Assembly (NCBI GenBank): GCA_964498065.1
Contig: CAZCFZ010000004.1
Location: 46,469-110,468, forward strand
Direction of reading: 5' to 3'
DNA: 64,000 bases
From: FEN-1297 sp964498065
Lineage (GTDB): Bacteria > Bacteroidota > Ignavibacteria > Ignavibacteriales > Ignavibacteriaceae
A model generated the notes under the pieces. That model did not search any database, was not told where the DNA came from, and worked only from the letters and a program-made list of their open reading frames with translations. This document shows positions 33,207 to 41,621 of the stretch, piece after piece; position 1 is the stretch's first letter, and each line of letters starts with the position of its first letter. The translations under genes and the position numbers were made by a program.

Positions 33207-35213
33207 TCATTCATATTCTTCTTCAAGAAGCCAGCCCTCGGCCAATTCAGAATCAATCTCGGAAATAAATCTTGACGGCTTTGATAATGTAGTTCCGGCT
33301 TCTCTGTCGAACAAATTCATCGGATATGTTATAAATAAATTCTGTTTTGCTCTTGTTGATGCTACATACATTAACCGTCTTTCTTCTTCAAGTGTTTCAA
33401 CCTTTTCTACCGATCTGCTTGAAGGGAAAAATCCTTCTACAAGATGAATGATAAAAACCGAATGCCATTCCAGACCTTTGGCGGAATGAATTGTAGATAG
33501 AGTAACAAATTCGTTTTCTTTATCTTCGGGACCAATATCAATTACACTGTCAATAATAGGCTCAATTGCCATATCCGCAAGCAGGTTGTTCAATGTTTTA
33601 TAATTTTCAGTGATGTTTAAGAATATATCGATATCTTTTTTGCGTTTATTGAAATCATCATATTTATCTTTAAAAAGAGGATAATAATAATCGACTGCAA
33701 GCTGTGCCTTTTCCGACGGCAATGTTTTATCTATATGAAGCTTATAAAGCAGCTTAAAAAGATTGACGATTCTATCGTTATATTTAAATGAAGTATTATA
33801 TTCAGGATCGGCTTTAATTGTTAATCTTGCGGTTGCTAATTCATCCAAAATTCTCTGAGCAGTTTTGGGGCCGACACCTTCATGCAGTAATAATACTCTG
33901 TACCAGCTTACTATGTCTTTCGGATTTGCCGCAATCCTTAAGAAAGCAAGAATATCTTTAATATGAGCGGTTTCAATAAATTTCATCCCTCCGAATTTTT
34001 GAAATGGTATATCGGCTTTTGCAAGTTCTATCTCAAGATCAAAAGAGAAAAACGAGGATCTGAAAAGTACTGCAATATTTTTTAGAGAAACTCCTTCTTC
34101 TCTAAGGTCTAAAATTTTTTCAACGATAAATTTAGACTGCAAGTTTTCTGTTGATGCTGCGATAATAACAGGTAAAATTCCCCCTGTCTTTTTTGTATAA
34201 AGATTTTTGGGATATTTTTCCAGCGAACGTTCAATAATATGATTAGTGAAGTCTAATATCGGCTGTACACTTCTATAATTCTCTTCCAGCTTAATTAACT
34301 TAACATCCTTAAATAATTTGGGAAACTCCATTATATTCTTGAAATTAGCGCCCCTAAAGGAATATATTGACTGCGAATCGTCACCGACAACCATTATATT
34401 ATTATTAATTTGTGTTAGTCCTTTTACAATATCTGCCTGAAGTTTATTCGTATCCTGATATTCATCTACCATTACATATTTTATAGAAGAAAGAAGAGAT
34501 TTGGCGCCAGGCCCGAATTCAACAAGAAAATTTTTTAAGTAAACAAGCAGATCATCGTAGTCAAGCAGATTGTTTTTATGCTTATAATTAGTAAAGATTT
34601 TTTGAATATCTAAAATTTTATCCAGCTCATCCTTAAAATGAGGGTAATCCTCTTCGATTATTTGTTCAACAGGTTTGGCGGTGTTTACACTTAAGCTGAA
34701 AACTTTTTCAAGTGTTTTTTTATTGGGGAATCTTTTTTCTTTGGAAATGAAGCCTGCCTCGGATCGTATTAAGTTTATTACGTCTTCGCTGTCTCCTTGG
34801 TCAAGTATGGTAAATGAGGAATCAAGACCAACGGCCTTTGCATATTTCCTTAATGTGAGGTTTGCAAACGAATGAAATGTACCCCCGTTAACTTTTGAAC
34901 ATCTGTTATCAAGAAGGATTGATGCACGGTTCATCATTTCGTTGGCTGCTTTTCTGGTAAAAGTCAGGAGCAAAATAGATTTTGGATCATATCCCGATTC
35001 AACTAATCTGGCAACCCGGTAAACCAAAGTTCTGGTTTTGCCCGTTCCGGCGCCTGCAATAATTAAATACGCACCGTCTAATGCCGAAGCGGCTTCGAAC
35101 TGCGAAGGATTCAGTTCATTTTTATAATTTATTGCGAAACGGCTCTCATCAATCATTGGCTTTATTCGGCCGATTTCATTAATCCTTTTTAAGGTATATT
35201 TTTTTTGTGCCAT
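33207..35213 (-). CDS. UvrD/Rep-family ATP-dependent DNA helicase
   Basis: A 668-residue superfamily 1A helicase. Motif I is GAGTGKTRT (residues 54-62), Ia is LLLTFTRKAANEM, II is VDEYQDTN, III is GDDSQSIYSFRGA, IV is LEENYRS, V is LSTIHSAKGLEWHSVF and VI is RRLMYVASTRAKQ. These unwind DNA in repair and replication restart. Residues 1-30 add a basic extension. The family is certain, but Rep, PcrA and UvrD cannot be told apart here. Confidence 0.93.
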   Translation of the reverse strand: MAQKKYTLKRINEIGRIKPMIDESRFAINYKNELNPSQFEAASALDGAYLIIAGAGTGKTRTLVYRVARLVESGYDPKSILLLTFTRKAANEMMNRASILLDNRCSKVNGGTFHSFANLTLRKYAKAVGLDSSFTILDQGDSEDVINLIRSEAGFISKEKRFPNKKTLEKVFSLSVNTAKPVEQIIEEDYPHFKDELDKILDIQKIFTNYKHKNNLLDYDDLLVYLKNFLVEFGPGAKSLLSSIKYVMVDEYQDTNKLQADIVKGLTQINNNIMVVGDDSQSIYSFRGANFKNIMEFPKLFKDVKLIKLEENYRSVQPILDFTNHIIERSLEKYPKNLYTKKTGGILPVIIAASTENLQSKFIVEKILDLREEGVSLKNIAVLFRSSFFSFDLEIELAKADIPFQKFGGMKFIETAHIKDILAFLRIAANPKDIVSWYRVLLLHEGVGPKTAQRILDELATARLTIKADPEYNTSFKYNDRIVNLFKLLYKLHIDKTLPSEKAQLAVDYYYPLFKDKYDDFNKRKKDIDIFLNITENYKTLNNLLADMAIEPIIDSVIDIGPEDKENEFVTLSTIHSAKGLEWHSVFIIHLVEGFFPSSRSVEKVETLEEERRLMYVASTRAKQNLFITYPMNLFDREAGTTLSKPSRFISEIDSELAEGWLLEEEYE

Positions 35214-35821
35214 CTGTACAAGATTATTTGCTGCCTAATATTTTACGATTTAGAAAAATCCTCAAAGAAAATCCACTTTTCAAATCATTTCTTTTTAGAT
35301 TTTATTTATTAGAATCGCTGCTGCTATTTGGTTTGCAGTATATTTTAAGACGAAATTATCGAAGCCCTAATTTATCTTTTAATTAAATAAAAGTGAAGGT
35401 TTTGGTTATTTAAATTATTTTTCTATCTTTATCAAAATACTAATTGGAAATAATAAAAAGGAAGTAAAGAAAACGTTAAAATATTCGATTACAGAGTATA
35501 TAAGATGTCCTTTTTATAGATTTGAAACTATTTCTCAATTTTAGCGTATAAATTATGTTTTTAATTAAAATCAAATTTTTTCCTGAAGATTAAAATCAAC
35601 TAAAACAATAGAAAATAATTATCATTTTAATGATGCAATAATTTTAATAGTGATTTGGAATAAAAAAATCGATATTGTGTCTCAGATTAACCAAATATTT
35701 TGCAAAATTAAGCAAAATTACATTATCTTGATTGCAGAATATAGAATTTATATATTGTAATAGGCTAAAAATTCCAAATAATTGATTTGGATTAAGAAAA
35801 TAAAGGAATAAGGGATAAATT
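35214..35821. other. Intergenic region upstream of clpC
   Basis: This is a 608-base AT-rich region between the divergent helicase and clpC genes. The only signals I can support are a candidate promoter at 35728-35756 and the ribosome site ahead of clpC (AAGGAATAAGGG). A short open frame, about 35441-35543, lacks a start codon and is not called. Confidence 0.5.
35728..35756 (+). promoter_or_regulatory. Candidate sigma-70-type promoter for clpC
   Basis: TTGATT (35728-35733), a 17-base spacer and TATATT (35751-35756) fit the -35/-10 pattern. The start would fall near 35763, about 60 bases before the clpC ATG. In sequence this AT-rich, such matches also arise by chance. Confidence 0.3.
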
Positions 35822-38329
35822 ATGGATGGAAATTTTTCAGATAGACTGCAAGATGTAATTAGATTGAGCAGAGAAGAAGCTCTCCGGCTTGGTCATGATT
35901 ATATCGGTACCGAACACCTCTTATTAGGCATAATTCGAGAAGGCCAGGGAGTTGCGGTAAAAATTCTGAGGAATCTGGATTGTGACCTAATGAAATTAAA
36001 AAAGGCTATTGAAGATACTGTAAGAACTTCCGGAGGAACTTTAACCATAGGTAATATTCCTCTTACAAAACAAGCCGAAAAAGTTTTAAAAATTACACAG
36101 ATTGAATCGAAAATTTATAAAGCAGATGTTATAGGTACCGAACATTTGCTTCTTTCGCTTTTAAGAGATGAAGATAATATTGCTACTCAAATTCTTCATC
36201 AATTTAATGTTACTTATGATGCGGCTAGATCCGAATTAAATGCAATGTTAAGCAGCAAAAATCCTAAGGATGCCGGAGCTACCATTCCTCCGCCTGATAA
36301 AAAAATTGAACGTACAAAAACACCGGTATTGGACAATTTCGGACGTGATTTGACAAAACTGGCATTGGAAGATAAACTCGATCCGGTTGTTGGTCGTGAA
36401 AAGGAAATTGAGCGTGTGGCTCAGGTGTTAAGCAGAAGGAAAAAGAACAATCCTGTGTTAATTGGCGAACCGGGAGTTGGAAAAACTGCTATTGCCGAAG
36501 GCCTAGCCTTAAAAATTGTTCAAAAGAAAGTTCCTAGAATTCTACAGGATAAAAGAGTTGTAACTCTAGATCTTGCAGGGCTTGTTGCCGGGACAAAATA
36601 TAGAGGACAATTTGAAGAAAGAATGAAAGCATTGATGAATGAGCTGGAAAAGGCTAAAGATGTAGTTTTGTTCATTGATGAATTACATACAATTGTGGGT
36701 GCAGGAGGTGCTTCCGGTTCTTTGGATGCTTCCAATATGTTTAAGCCTGCGCTTGCCCGGGGTGATATACAGTGTATCGGCGCTACTACCCTGGATGAAT
36801 ATAGAAAATATATTGAAACAGATGGTGCATTGGACAGAAGATTTCAAAAAGTAATGGTCGAGCCGCCGAGCTATGAAGAGACTATTCAAATTTTGAATAA
36901 CATAAAATTCAAATATGAAGAACATCATCATGTTAAGTATACAAATGATGCAGTTGAATCTGCAGTGAAGTTCAGTAATAGATATATTACCGATAGACAT
37001 CTTCCGGATAAAGCTATAGATGTAATTGATGAAGCAGGTTCAAGAGTTCATATGGGTAATTTTGAAGTTCCTCAGGAAATTCTTGACCTGGAAGGTGAAA
37101 TTGAAAAAGTAAGGGTGGAAAAAGCATCTGTTGTAAAAAAACAGGATTATGAAGAAGCTGCACGATTAAGAGATAAAGAACGAAATTTACAGTCTGATCT
37201 TGAAATAGCAAAAAGAGAATGGGAAGCTAAAACCAGAGACATCGTTCATGATGTAACCGAGGAAGATATAGCTACGGTTGTTGCAATGATGACGGGAATT
37301 CCTGTAAATCGTGTTGCTCAAACCGAATCGGAAAAATTATTGAAGATGGAAGATGCTTTAAAAGCTTATATAGTCGGACAGGATGAGGCAGTAATTAAAC
37401 TTACTAAAGCAATAAGACGGACGAGAGCAGGATTGAAAAATCCAAATAGGCCTATCGGCAGTTTCATATTTTTAGGACCGACGGGTGTTGGTAAAACAGA
37501 ACTTTGTAAAGTACTTGCTCATTATTTATTCGATTCCGATAATGCTTTGATTCGAATTGATATGAGTGAATACATGGAGAAATTTTCACTTTCGCGCTTG
37601 GTCGGAGCGCCTCCAGGATATGTCGGGTATGAAGAAGGAGGACAATTAACCGAGAAAGTAAGAAGAAGACCGTATTCTGTTGTTTTATTTGATGAGATTG
37701 AAAAAGCGCATCCGGATATCTTCAGTATTCTTTTACAGGTGCTTGATGACGGTGTTTTAACAGATAGTCTTGGCAGAAAAGTAGATTTTAAAAATACTAT
37801 AATCATCATGACCACTAATGTTGGAGCCAGAGATATCAAAAATATCGGCTCTTTTGGATTCGGAAAGGAAACGGCTGAAGATAAACATTCAACTATGAAG
37901 AATACGGTTGAAGAGGCTATGAAAAAACTGTTCAATCCGGAATTCTTAAATAGAGTTGATGAAACCATCGTGTTTAGAAGTCTTGAAAAAGAAGATATTC
38001 TTAAAATTATCGATATAGAAATGAAAGAAATATTTAAGAATATTCATGAAAATAAGATGGAATTAACACTTGATGATAGTGCTAAAAATTTCTTAGTTGA
38101 AAAAGGATTCGATCAGAAATTTGGTGCAAGACCGTTAAGGCGTGCTATTCAAAAATATGTAGAAGATAATTTAGCCGAGGAAATTCTGCGGGGTACTTTT
38201 AAAGACGGTGCTAAAATATTAGCAAAGCATGTTGAAAATACGGAAGAATTAGTATTCCTTGATGAAGACACAAATTCCGATCAATCTCACGAAGAGAAAG
38301 AAAAAAGCGATTCCGGAGAAGTAAAATAA
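35822..38329 (+). CDS. clpC: ATP-dependent Clp protease ATP-binding subunit ClpC
   Basis: An 835-residue AAA+ unfoldase that feeds substrates to ClpP. The double Clp-N domain is at about 1-145. D1 has GEPGVGKT (about 214-221), LFIDELHT and the RRFQKV arginine region. A UVR-like middle segment (DYEEAARLRDKER) marks ClpC rather than ClpB. D2 has GPTGVGKTEL (about 552-561) and VVLFDEIEKAHPD. The C-terminus is acidic and Ser/Glu-rich. A terminator follows. No mcsA, mcsB or ctsR gene is beside it. Confidence 0.96.
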   Translation: MDGNFSDRLQDVIRLSREEALRLGHDYIGTEHLLLGIIREGQGVAVKILRNLDCDLMKLKKAIEDTVRTSGGTLTIGNIPLTKQAEKVLKITQIESKIYKADVIGTEHLLLSLLRDEDNIATQILHQFNVTYDAARSELNAMLSSKNPKDAGATIPPPDKKIERTKTPVLDNFGRDLTKLALEDKLDPVVGREKEIERVAQVLSRRKKNNPVLIGEPGVGKTAIAEGLALKIVQKKVPRILQDKRVVTLDLAGLVAGTKYRGQFEERMKALMNELEKAKDVVLFIDELHTIVGAGGASGSLDASNMFKPALARGDIQCIGATTLDEYRKYIETDGALDRRFQKVMVEPPSYEETIQILNNIKFKYEEHHHVKYTNDAVESAVKFSNRYITDRHLPDKAIDVIDEAGSRVHMGNFEVPQEILDLEGEIEKVRVEKASVVKKQDYEEAARLRDKERNLQSDLEIAKREWEAKTRDIVHDVTEEDIATVVAMMTGIPVNRVAQTESEKLLKMEDALKAYIVGQDEAVIKLTKAIRRTRAGLKNPNRPIGSFIFLGPTGVGKTELCKVLAHYLFDSDNALIRIDMSEYMEKFSLSRLVGAPPGYVGYEEGGQLTEKVRRRPYSVVLFDEIEKAHPDIFSILLQVLDDGVLTDSLGRKVDFKNTIIIMTTNVGARDIKNIGSFGFGKETAEDKHSTMKNTVEEAMKKLFNPEFLNRVDETIVFRSLEKEDILKIIDIEMKEIFKNIHENKMELTLDDSAKNFLVEKGFDQKFGARPLRRAIQKYVEDNLAEEILRGTFKDGAKILAKHVENTEELVFLDEDTNSDQSHEEKEKSDSGEVK

Positions 38330-38367
38330 ATTTTGCATGTTGTGCTTTAATAACAGGCATTAAATTA

Positions 38368-38400
38368 AAAAGCGTATTATTTTTAATACGCTTTTTTTAT
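38368..38400 (+). terminator. Terminator after clpC
   Basis: A 12-bp stem, AAAAGCGTATTA (38368-38379) with TAATACGCTTTT (38384-38395), has a TTTT loop and runs into TTTAT. It is a clear Rho-independent terminator 38 bases after the clpC stop. Confidence 0.85.
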
Positions 38401-38449
38401 ACTTAAATTGAAATTTATTTATGACAATTTGATTATGAAAGTTTAAAGT

Positions 38450-38728
38450 ATGAATGTATTAAGCCAAAAAGAAATAAATAAAAAATTATATGATACAGCG
38501 GGCTGGAATTTTATAGATAACTGCCTAGTTAAAGAATTTCAATTAAAGGATTTCAAATCAGCCTTGGGATTTGTTAACAATGTTGGTGATGAAGCTGAAA
38601 ATATGGATCATCATCCCGATATATTTTTGCACTCTTGGAACAAAGTTAAAATTACAATTTCAACACATAGTGCAGGCGGAGTTACTCAAAATGATTTTGA
38701 TCTTGCAAAAAGAATTGAAGAAATTTAA
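38450..38728 (+). CDS. Pterin-4a-carbinolamine dehydratase
   Basis: A 92-residue PhhB/PCD-family protein that dehydrates 4a-hydroxytetrahydrobiopterin-type compounds. The family motif NMDHHPDIF and the preceding EAEN are present. The C-terminal half has KVKITISTHSAGGVTQNDFDLAKRIEE, typical of the fold (quoted in outline: THSAGGVTQNDFDLA). No aromatic amino-acid hydroxylase gene is adjacent, so its role may be in molybdopterin or folate-type pterin metabolism, as proposed for other stand-alone members. Confidence 0.92.
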   Translation: MNVLSQKEINKKLYDTAGWNFIDNCLVKEFQLKDFKSALGFVNNVGDEAENMDHHPDIFLHSWNKVKITISTHSAGGVTQNDFDLAKRIEEI

Positions 38729-38932
38729 TTATAAATTGTTTGTCGATCTATTTCCACCTTGGATAATCGTAAAAGTTTATTAAGAAATATTTGATATAAG
38801 TTTGATTAAATAAACTCAAGTTGACCGTCTCAATAAGCAGCCAGCAACATTTTTTAATTTCTTTAAATATTTTTTGACAAATTTATTTCTAGAAATCTGC
38901 TTAAGTAAATTAAATTATTAATCGGAAGCTAA

Positions 38933-39583
38933 ATGAATTTACCTAAAGAAAAACATCTGAGGACAATGTTATTAACATTAATCCCATGTTTAGTACTGTT
39001 TATAATTATGTATTTACTTACAACACGCACTAATGAAAATTTATTTCAGAATTTTATGAAAACCCAATTCGGATATTCAAACAGATATAGTAGCTTTGGT
39101 CCTGATTGGCTAATTTTTATAACATGGGATTTGGGTGCCTTATCTGGACAGGTTGTATTTGTTCTGGTTGTGGGTTTTGTTTTATCCTTTCTTTATGTTA
39201 TGCAAGAACAAAAGACACTATTTGAGTTTTTGTTTACGATATCAGGCGCAATTATTTTACTGTTTATTCTTAGGTTTACTTTTAACGCTAATAGTACCAA
39301 GAATGTATTTGCCGTGTTATCTAGTAATAGTAGCGGATTTCCTAGTGGACACGCTATAATTTCTATAGTGCTGTATTCAGCCCTTGCGAAATATTCCGGT
39401 AGAAAACTTATTTATAAAAATGCACGTTATGTAATATATATTTTTGTTGCAATTTTAATTTTTTTAATTGGCGTAGCTAGGTTATTTACGTCTCATAACC
39501 CACCAGAGGTTATTTCAGGCTGGTGCGCCGGGATTATCTGGCTATCAATAGTAAATTATATTTTTAGGAAAGAACAGCTCTAA
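38933..39583 (+). CDS. PAP2-family membrane phosphatase-like protein
   Basis: A 216-residue protein with about six membrane helices. Motif 2 GFPSGHAIIS and a motif 3 form (ARLFTSHNPPEVISGW) are clear. Motif 3 has AR in place of SR and E in place of the final D. The upstream KxxxxxxRP motif 1 is not recognisable. PAP2 enzymes remove phosphate from lipid phosphates such as undecaprenyl diphosphate or phosphatidate. Because motif 1 is missing, activity is uncertain. Confidence 0.8.
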   Translation: MNLPKEKHLRTMLLTLIPCLVLFIIMYLLTTRTNENLFQNFMKTQFGYSNRYSSFGPDWLIFITWDLGALSGQVVFVLVVGFVLSFLYVMQEQKTLFEFLFTISGAIILLFILRFTFNANSTKNVFAVLSSNSSGFPSGHAIISIVLYSALAKYSGRKLIYKNARYVIYIFVAILIFLIGVARLFTSHNPPEVISGWCAGIIWLSIVNYIFRKEQL

Positions 39584-39707
39584 TATTTTACTTACTTAAT
39601 TATAATATTTTATTAAATAACAATTTTAAAAACCAGGATAAAAGGAAAATAGAAGATAAAAAATATTTATTATATTAATAAATACAATAATAATAAAGGA
39701 TAATTAA

Positions 39708-40289
39708 ATGAGCTTGAGTGAAGCTGAAATACTGGATATTTTTAAGAAAACAGAAGCATTGCTGGAAGGTCATTTCCTATTAACTTCGGGCAGGCACAGC
39801 AATGTTTATTTCCAATGCGCTAAAGTATTGCAGTATCCGGAATATACTGAAAAAGTATGTTCATTAATTGCCGATCATTTTCGTGCATATGATATTGATA
39901 CTGTTATTGCTCCAGCTATCGGAGGTATTGTAGTCGGGCAGGAAGTTGCGAGGCAATTAAATAAAAGATTTATTTTTGCCGAAAGGGAAGATAAAGCATT
40001 AACTCTTCGCAGGGGATTTACTTTAAAGGAAGGTGAGAAAGTTCTGGTATGCGAGGATGTTGTAACTACCGGGGGCTCTGTGTTTGAAGTAATTGAGATA
40101 GTTAAAAACAGCGGTGCAAAAGTTGCAGGAGTCGGATTTATCGTAGATAGAAGTAATGGTAAAGTGCAGTTCGGTTTTCCGCAGATGAGTACAATGAAAA
40201 TGGATGTGGTTTCTTTTTCACCGGATGAATGCGAGTTGTGTAAAAAAGGAATTCCGTTCATCAAGCCCGGTTCTAAAAAGATCAAATAA
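39708..40289 (+). CDS. pyrE: Orotate phosphoribosyltransferase
   Basis: Joins orotate to PRPP to make OMP in pyrimidine synthesis. The 193-residue protein has TSGRHSNVYFQCAKV near the N-terminus, FAEREDKALTLRRGF as the flexible catalytic loop, and the PRPP-binding VLVCEDVVTTGGS. AAGGAT just ahead of the ATG provides the ribosome site. No other pyr genes are in the window. Confidence 0.95.
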   Translation: MSLSEAEILDIFKKTEALLEGHFLLTSGRHSNVYFQCAKVLQYPEYTEKVCSLIADHFRAYDIDTVIAPAIGGIVVGQEVARQLNKRFIFAEREDKALTLRRGFTLKEGEKVLVCEDVVTTGGSVFEVIEIVKNSGAKVAGVGFIVDRSNGKVQFGFPQMSTMKMDVVSFSPDECELCKKGIPFIKPGSKKIK

Positions 40290-40351
40290 ATTATAAATAA
40301 TAAAAGAAGGTTTAATTTTTAATTTAAAAGGGAAGTAATAAAAATAAAATT

Positions 40352-41584
40352 ATGGATCAAAGAAAGATTTATAAGACAATAGAAAGCATTGCGTCTCAAA
40401 AATTTGAAACCGAAAAGGATATGATGATTTCTGTTCTTAATCAAATTGTAGAGATGGAAGATATACATGTAACCGGAGGAAGGATTTGGCAATTTGACTC
40501 TGTTACCGGTGATTATATTTTATTATACCAGACGGGAAAACTTGAAAAAATTAAACCCGACTTTCGGGTAAATATAAAAGAATACCCTTTATTCGAATTA
40601 ATAGCAAAAGAAAGAACTGTTTTGGGAAATGAAACAAATCAGGTTTTAAGAGAGAAAGGAATCTTTAAATATTCTGCTTCCGGCGTAGGCTCCAGAATTA
40701 AGTATAACGAAAAGCCTTATTACGAATATCTTTTAGCATTAAACAGTGAAAATATAGATGAAGATCTTCGTTTAACCCTAAGCATTATCGCAACAGCTTT
40801 AACATCTCAAGTAAAACAGCACCGCTATTCATTGAGGGCAACAAATTTAAAAGCGGAATTAAACAAAGGAAGGGAACTGCAGAAAGGGATTTTACCCGAG
40901 CATGAATATCATTTCCACGATTATGTGATTTTCGGTTTATCGGATCCGGCTGAAATTGTCGGCGGTGATTTTTTTGATTACCTGGAAATCGGTACGGAAG
41001 GTGATTTACTTGGTGTTGTACTTGGAGATGCTGCAAGCAAAGGTGTAGCCGCAGCTGCGGAAGCAATGTATATTTCCGGCGCATTAAGGATGGCCAGCAG
41101 TTTTGAAATAAAAACAGCAGCATTAATGAAGCGTATGAATTCACTTGTTAACAAAATATTTAAAGATGAAAAGTTTGCTTCATTATTTTACGGTGAATTT
41201 TCAACCGATAAAAAAGGATTATTCCTTTATGCGAATGCGGGCCACAATCCGCCTATGTTTGTTAAAGCGAATTCAAATGAAATATCAACGCTTCAGTCAA
41301 CAGGCCCGGTATTAGGTCCTTCGCCGTCTGCAAAGTTTGACATTAATAGTATTAATTTTGCAGTAAATGATGTCCTTTTGATTTATTCCGACGGTGTTAC
41401 TGATTCGACAAATGCTGAATTTGAAAGTTTCGGCGAAGAACGGCTTAGTGATTCGCTGCTTAAATATAAACATTTGTCTCCTAAAGAAATTGTCTATTCA
41501 ATATTTGATGAGTTGTTTAAATATTCCAGAAACGGTGAATATTCGGATGACAAAACATTAGTTGTTATAAAAAGAATGCCGTAA
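40352..41584 (+). CDS. SpoIIE-type serine phosphatase with N-terminal sensor domain
   Basis: A 410-residue soluble phosphatase. Residues 1-165 look like a GAF-type domain (sensor unknown). A short helix leads to the PP2C/SpoIIE domain (about 170-410) with VGGDFFDYL, GDAASKGVAAA, YSDGVTDST and YSDDKTLVVI. The second motif reads DAASKG in place of the usual DVSGKG, and TDST replaces TEAM, but the metal-binding aspartates are kept. No STAS partner is adjacent; it probably acts on a STAS protein made elsewhere. It follows pyrE by 62 bases. Confidence 0.9.
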   Translation: MDQRKIYKTIESIASQKFETEKDMMISVLNQIVEMEDIHVTGGRIWQFDSVTGDYILLYQTGKLEKIKPDFRVNIKEYPLFELIAKERTVLGNETNQVLREKGIFKYSASGVGSRIKYNEKPYYEYLLALNSENIDEDLRLTLSIIATALTSQVKQHRYSLRATNLKAELNKGRELQKGILPEHEYHFHDYVIFGLSDPAEIVGGDFFDYLEIGTEGDLLGVVLGDAASKGVAAAAEAMYISGALRMASSFEIKTAALMKRMNSLVNKIFKDEKFASLFYGEFSTDKKGLFLYANAGHNPPMFVKANSNEISTLQSTGPVLGPSPSAKFDINSINFAVNDVLLIYSDGVTDSTNAEFESFGEERLSDSLLKYKHLSPKEIVYSIFDELFKYSRNGEYSDDKTLVVIKRMP

Positions 41585-41621
41585 AAATATACATGATAAA
41601 TAATATTATGAGAGTAATTTT

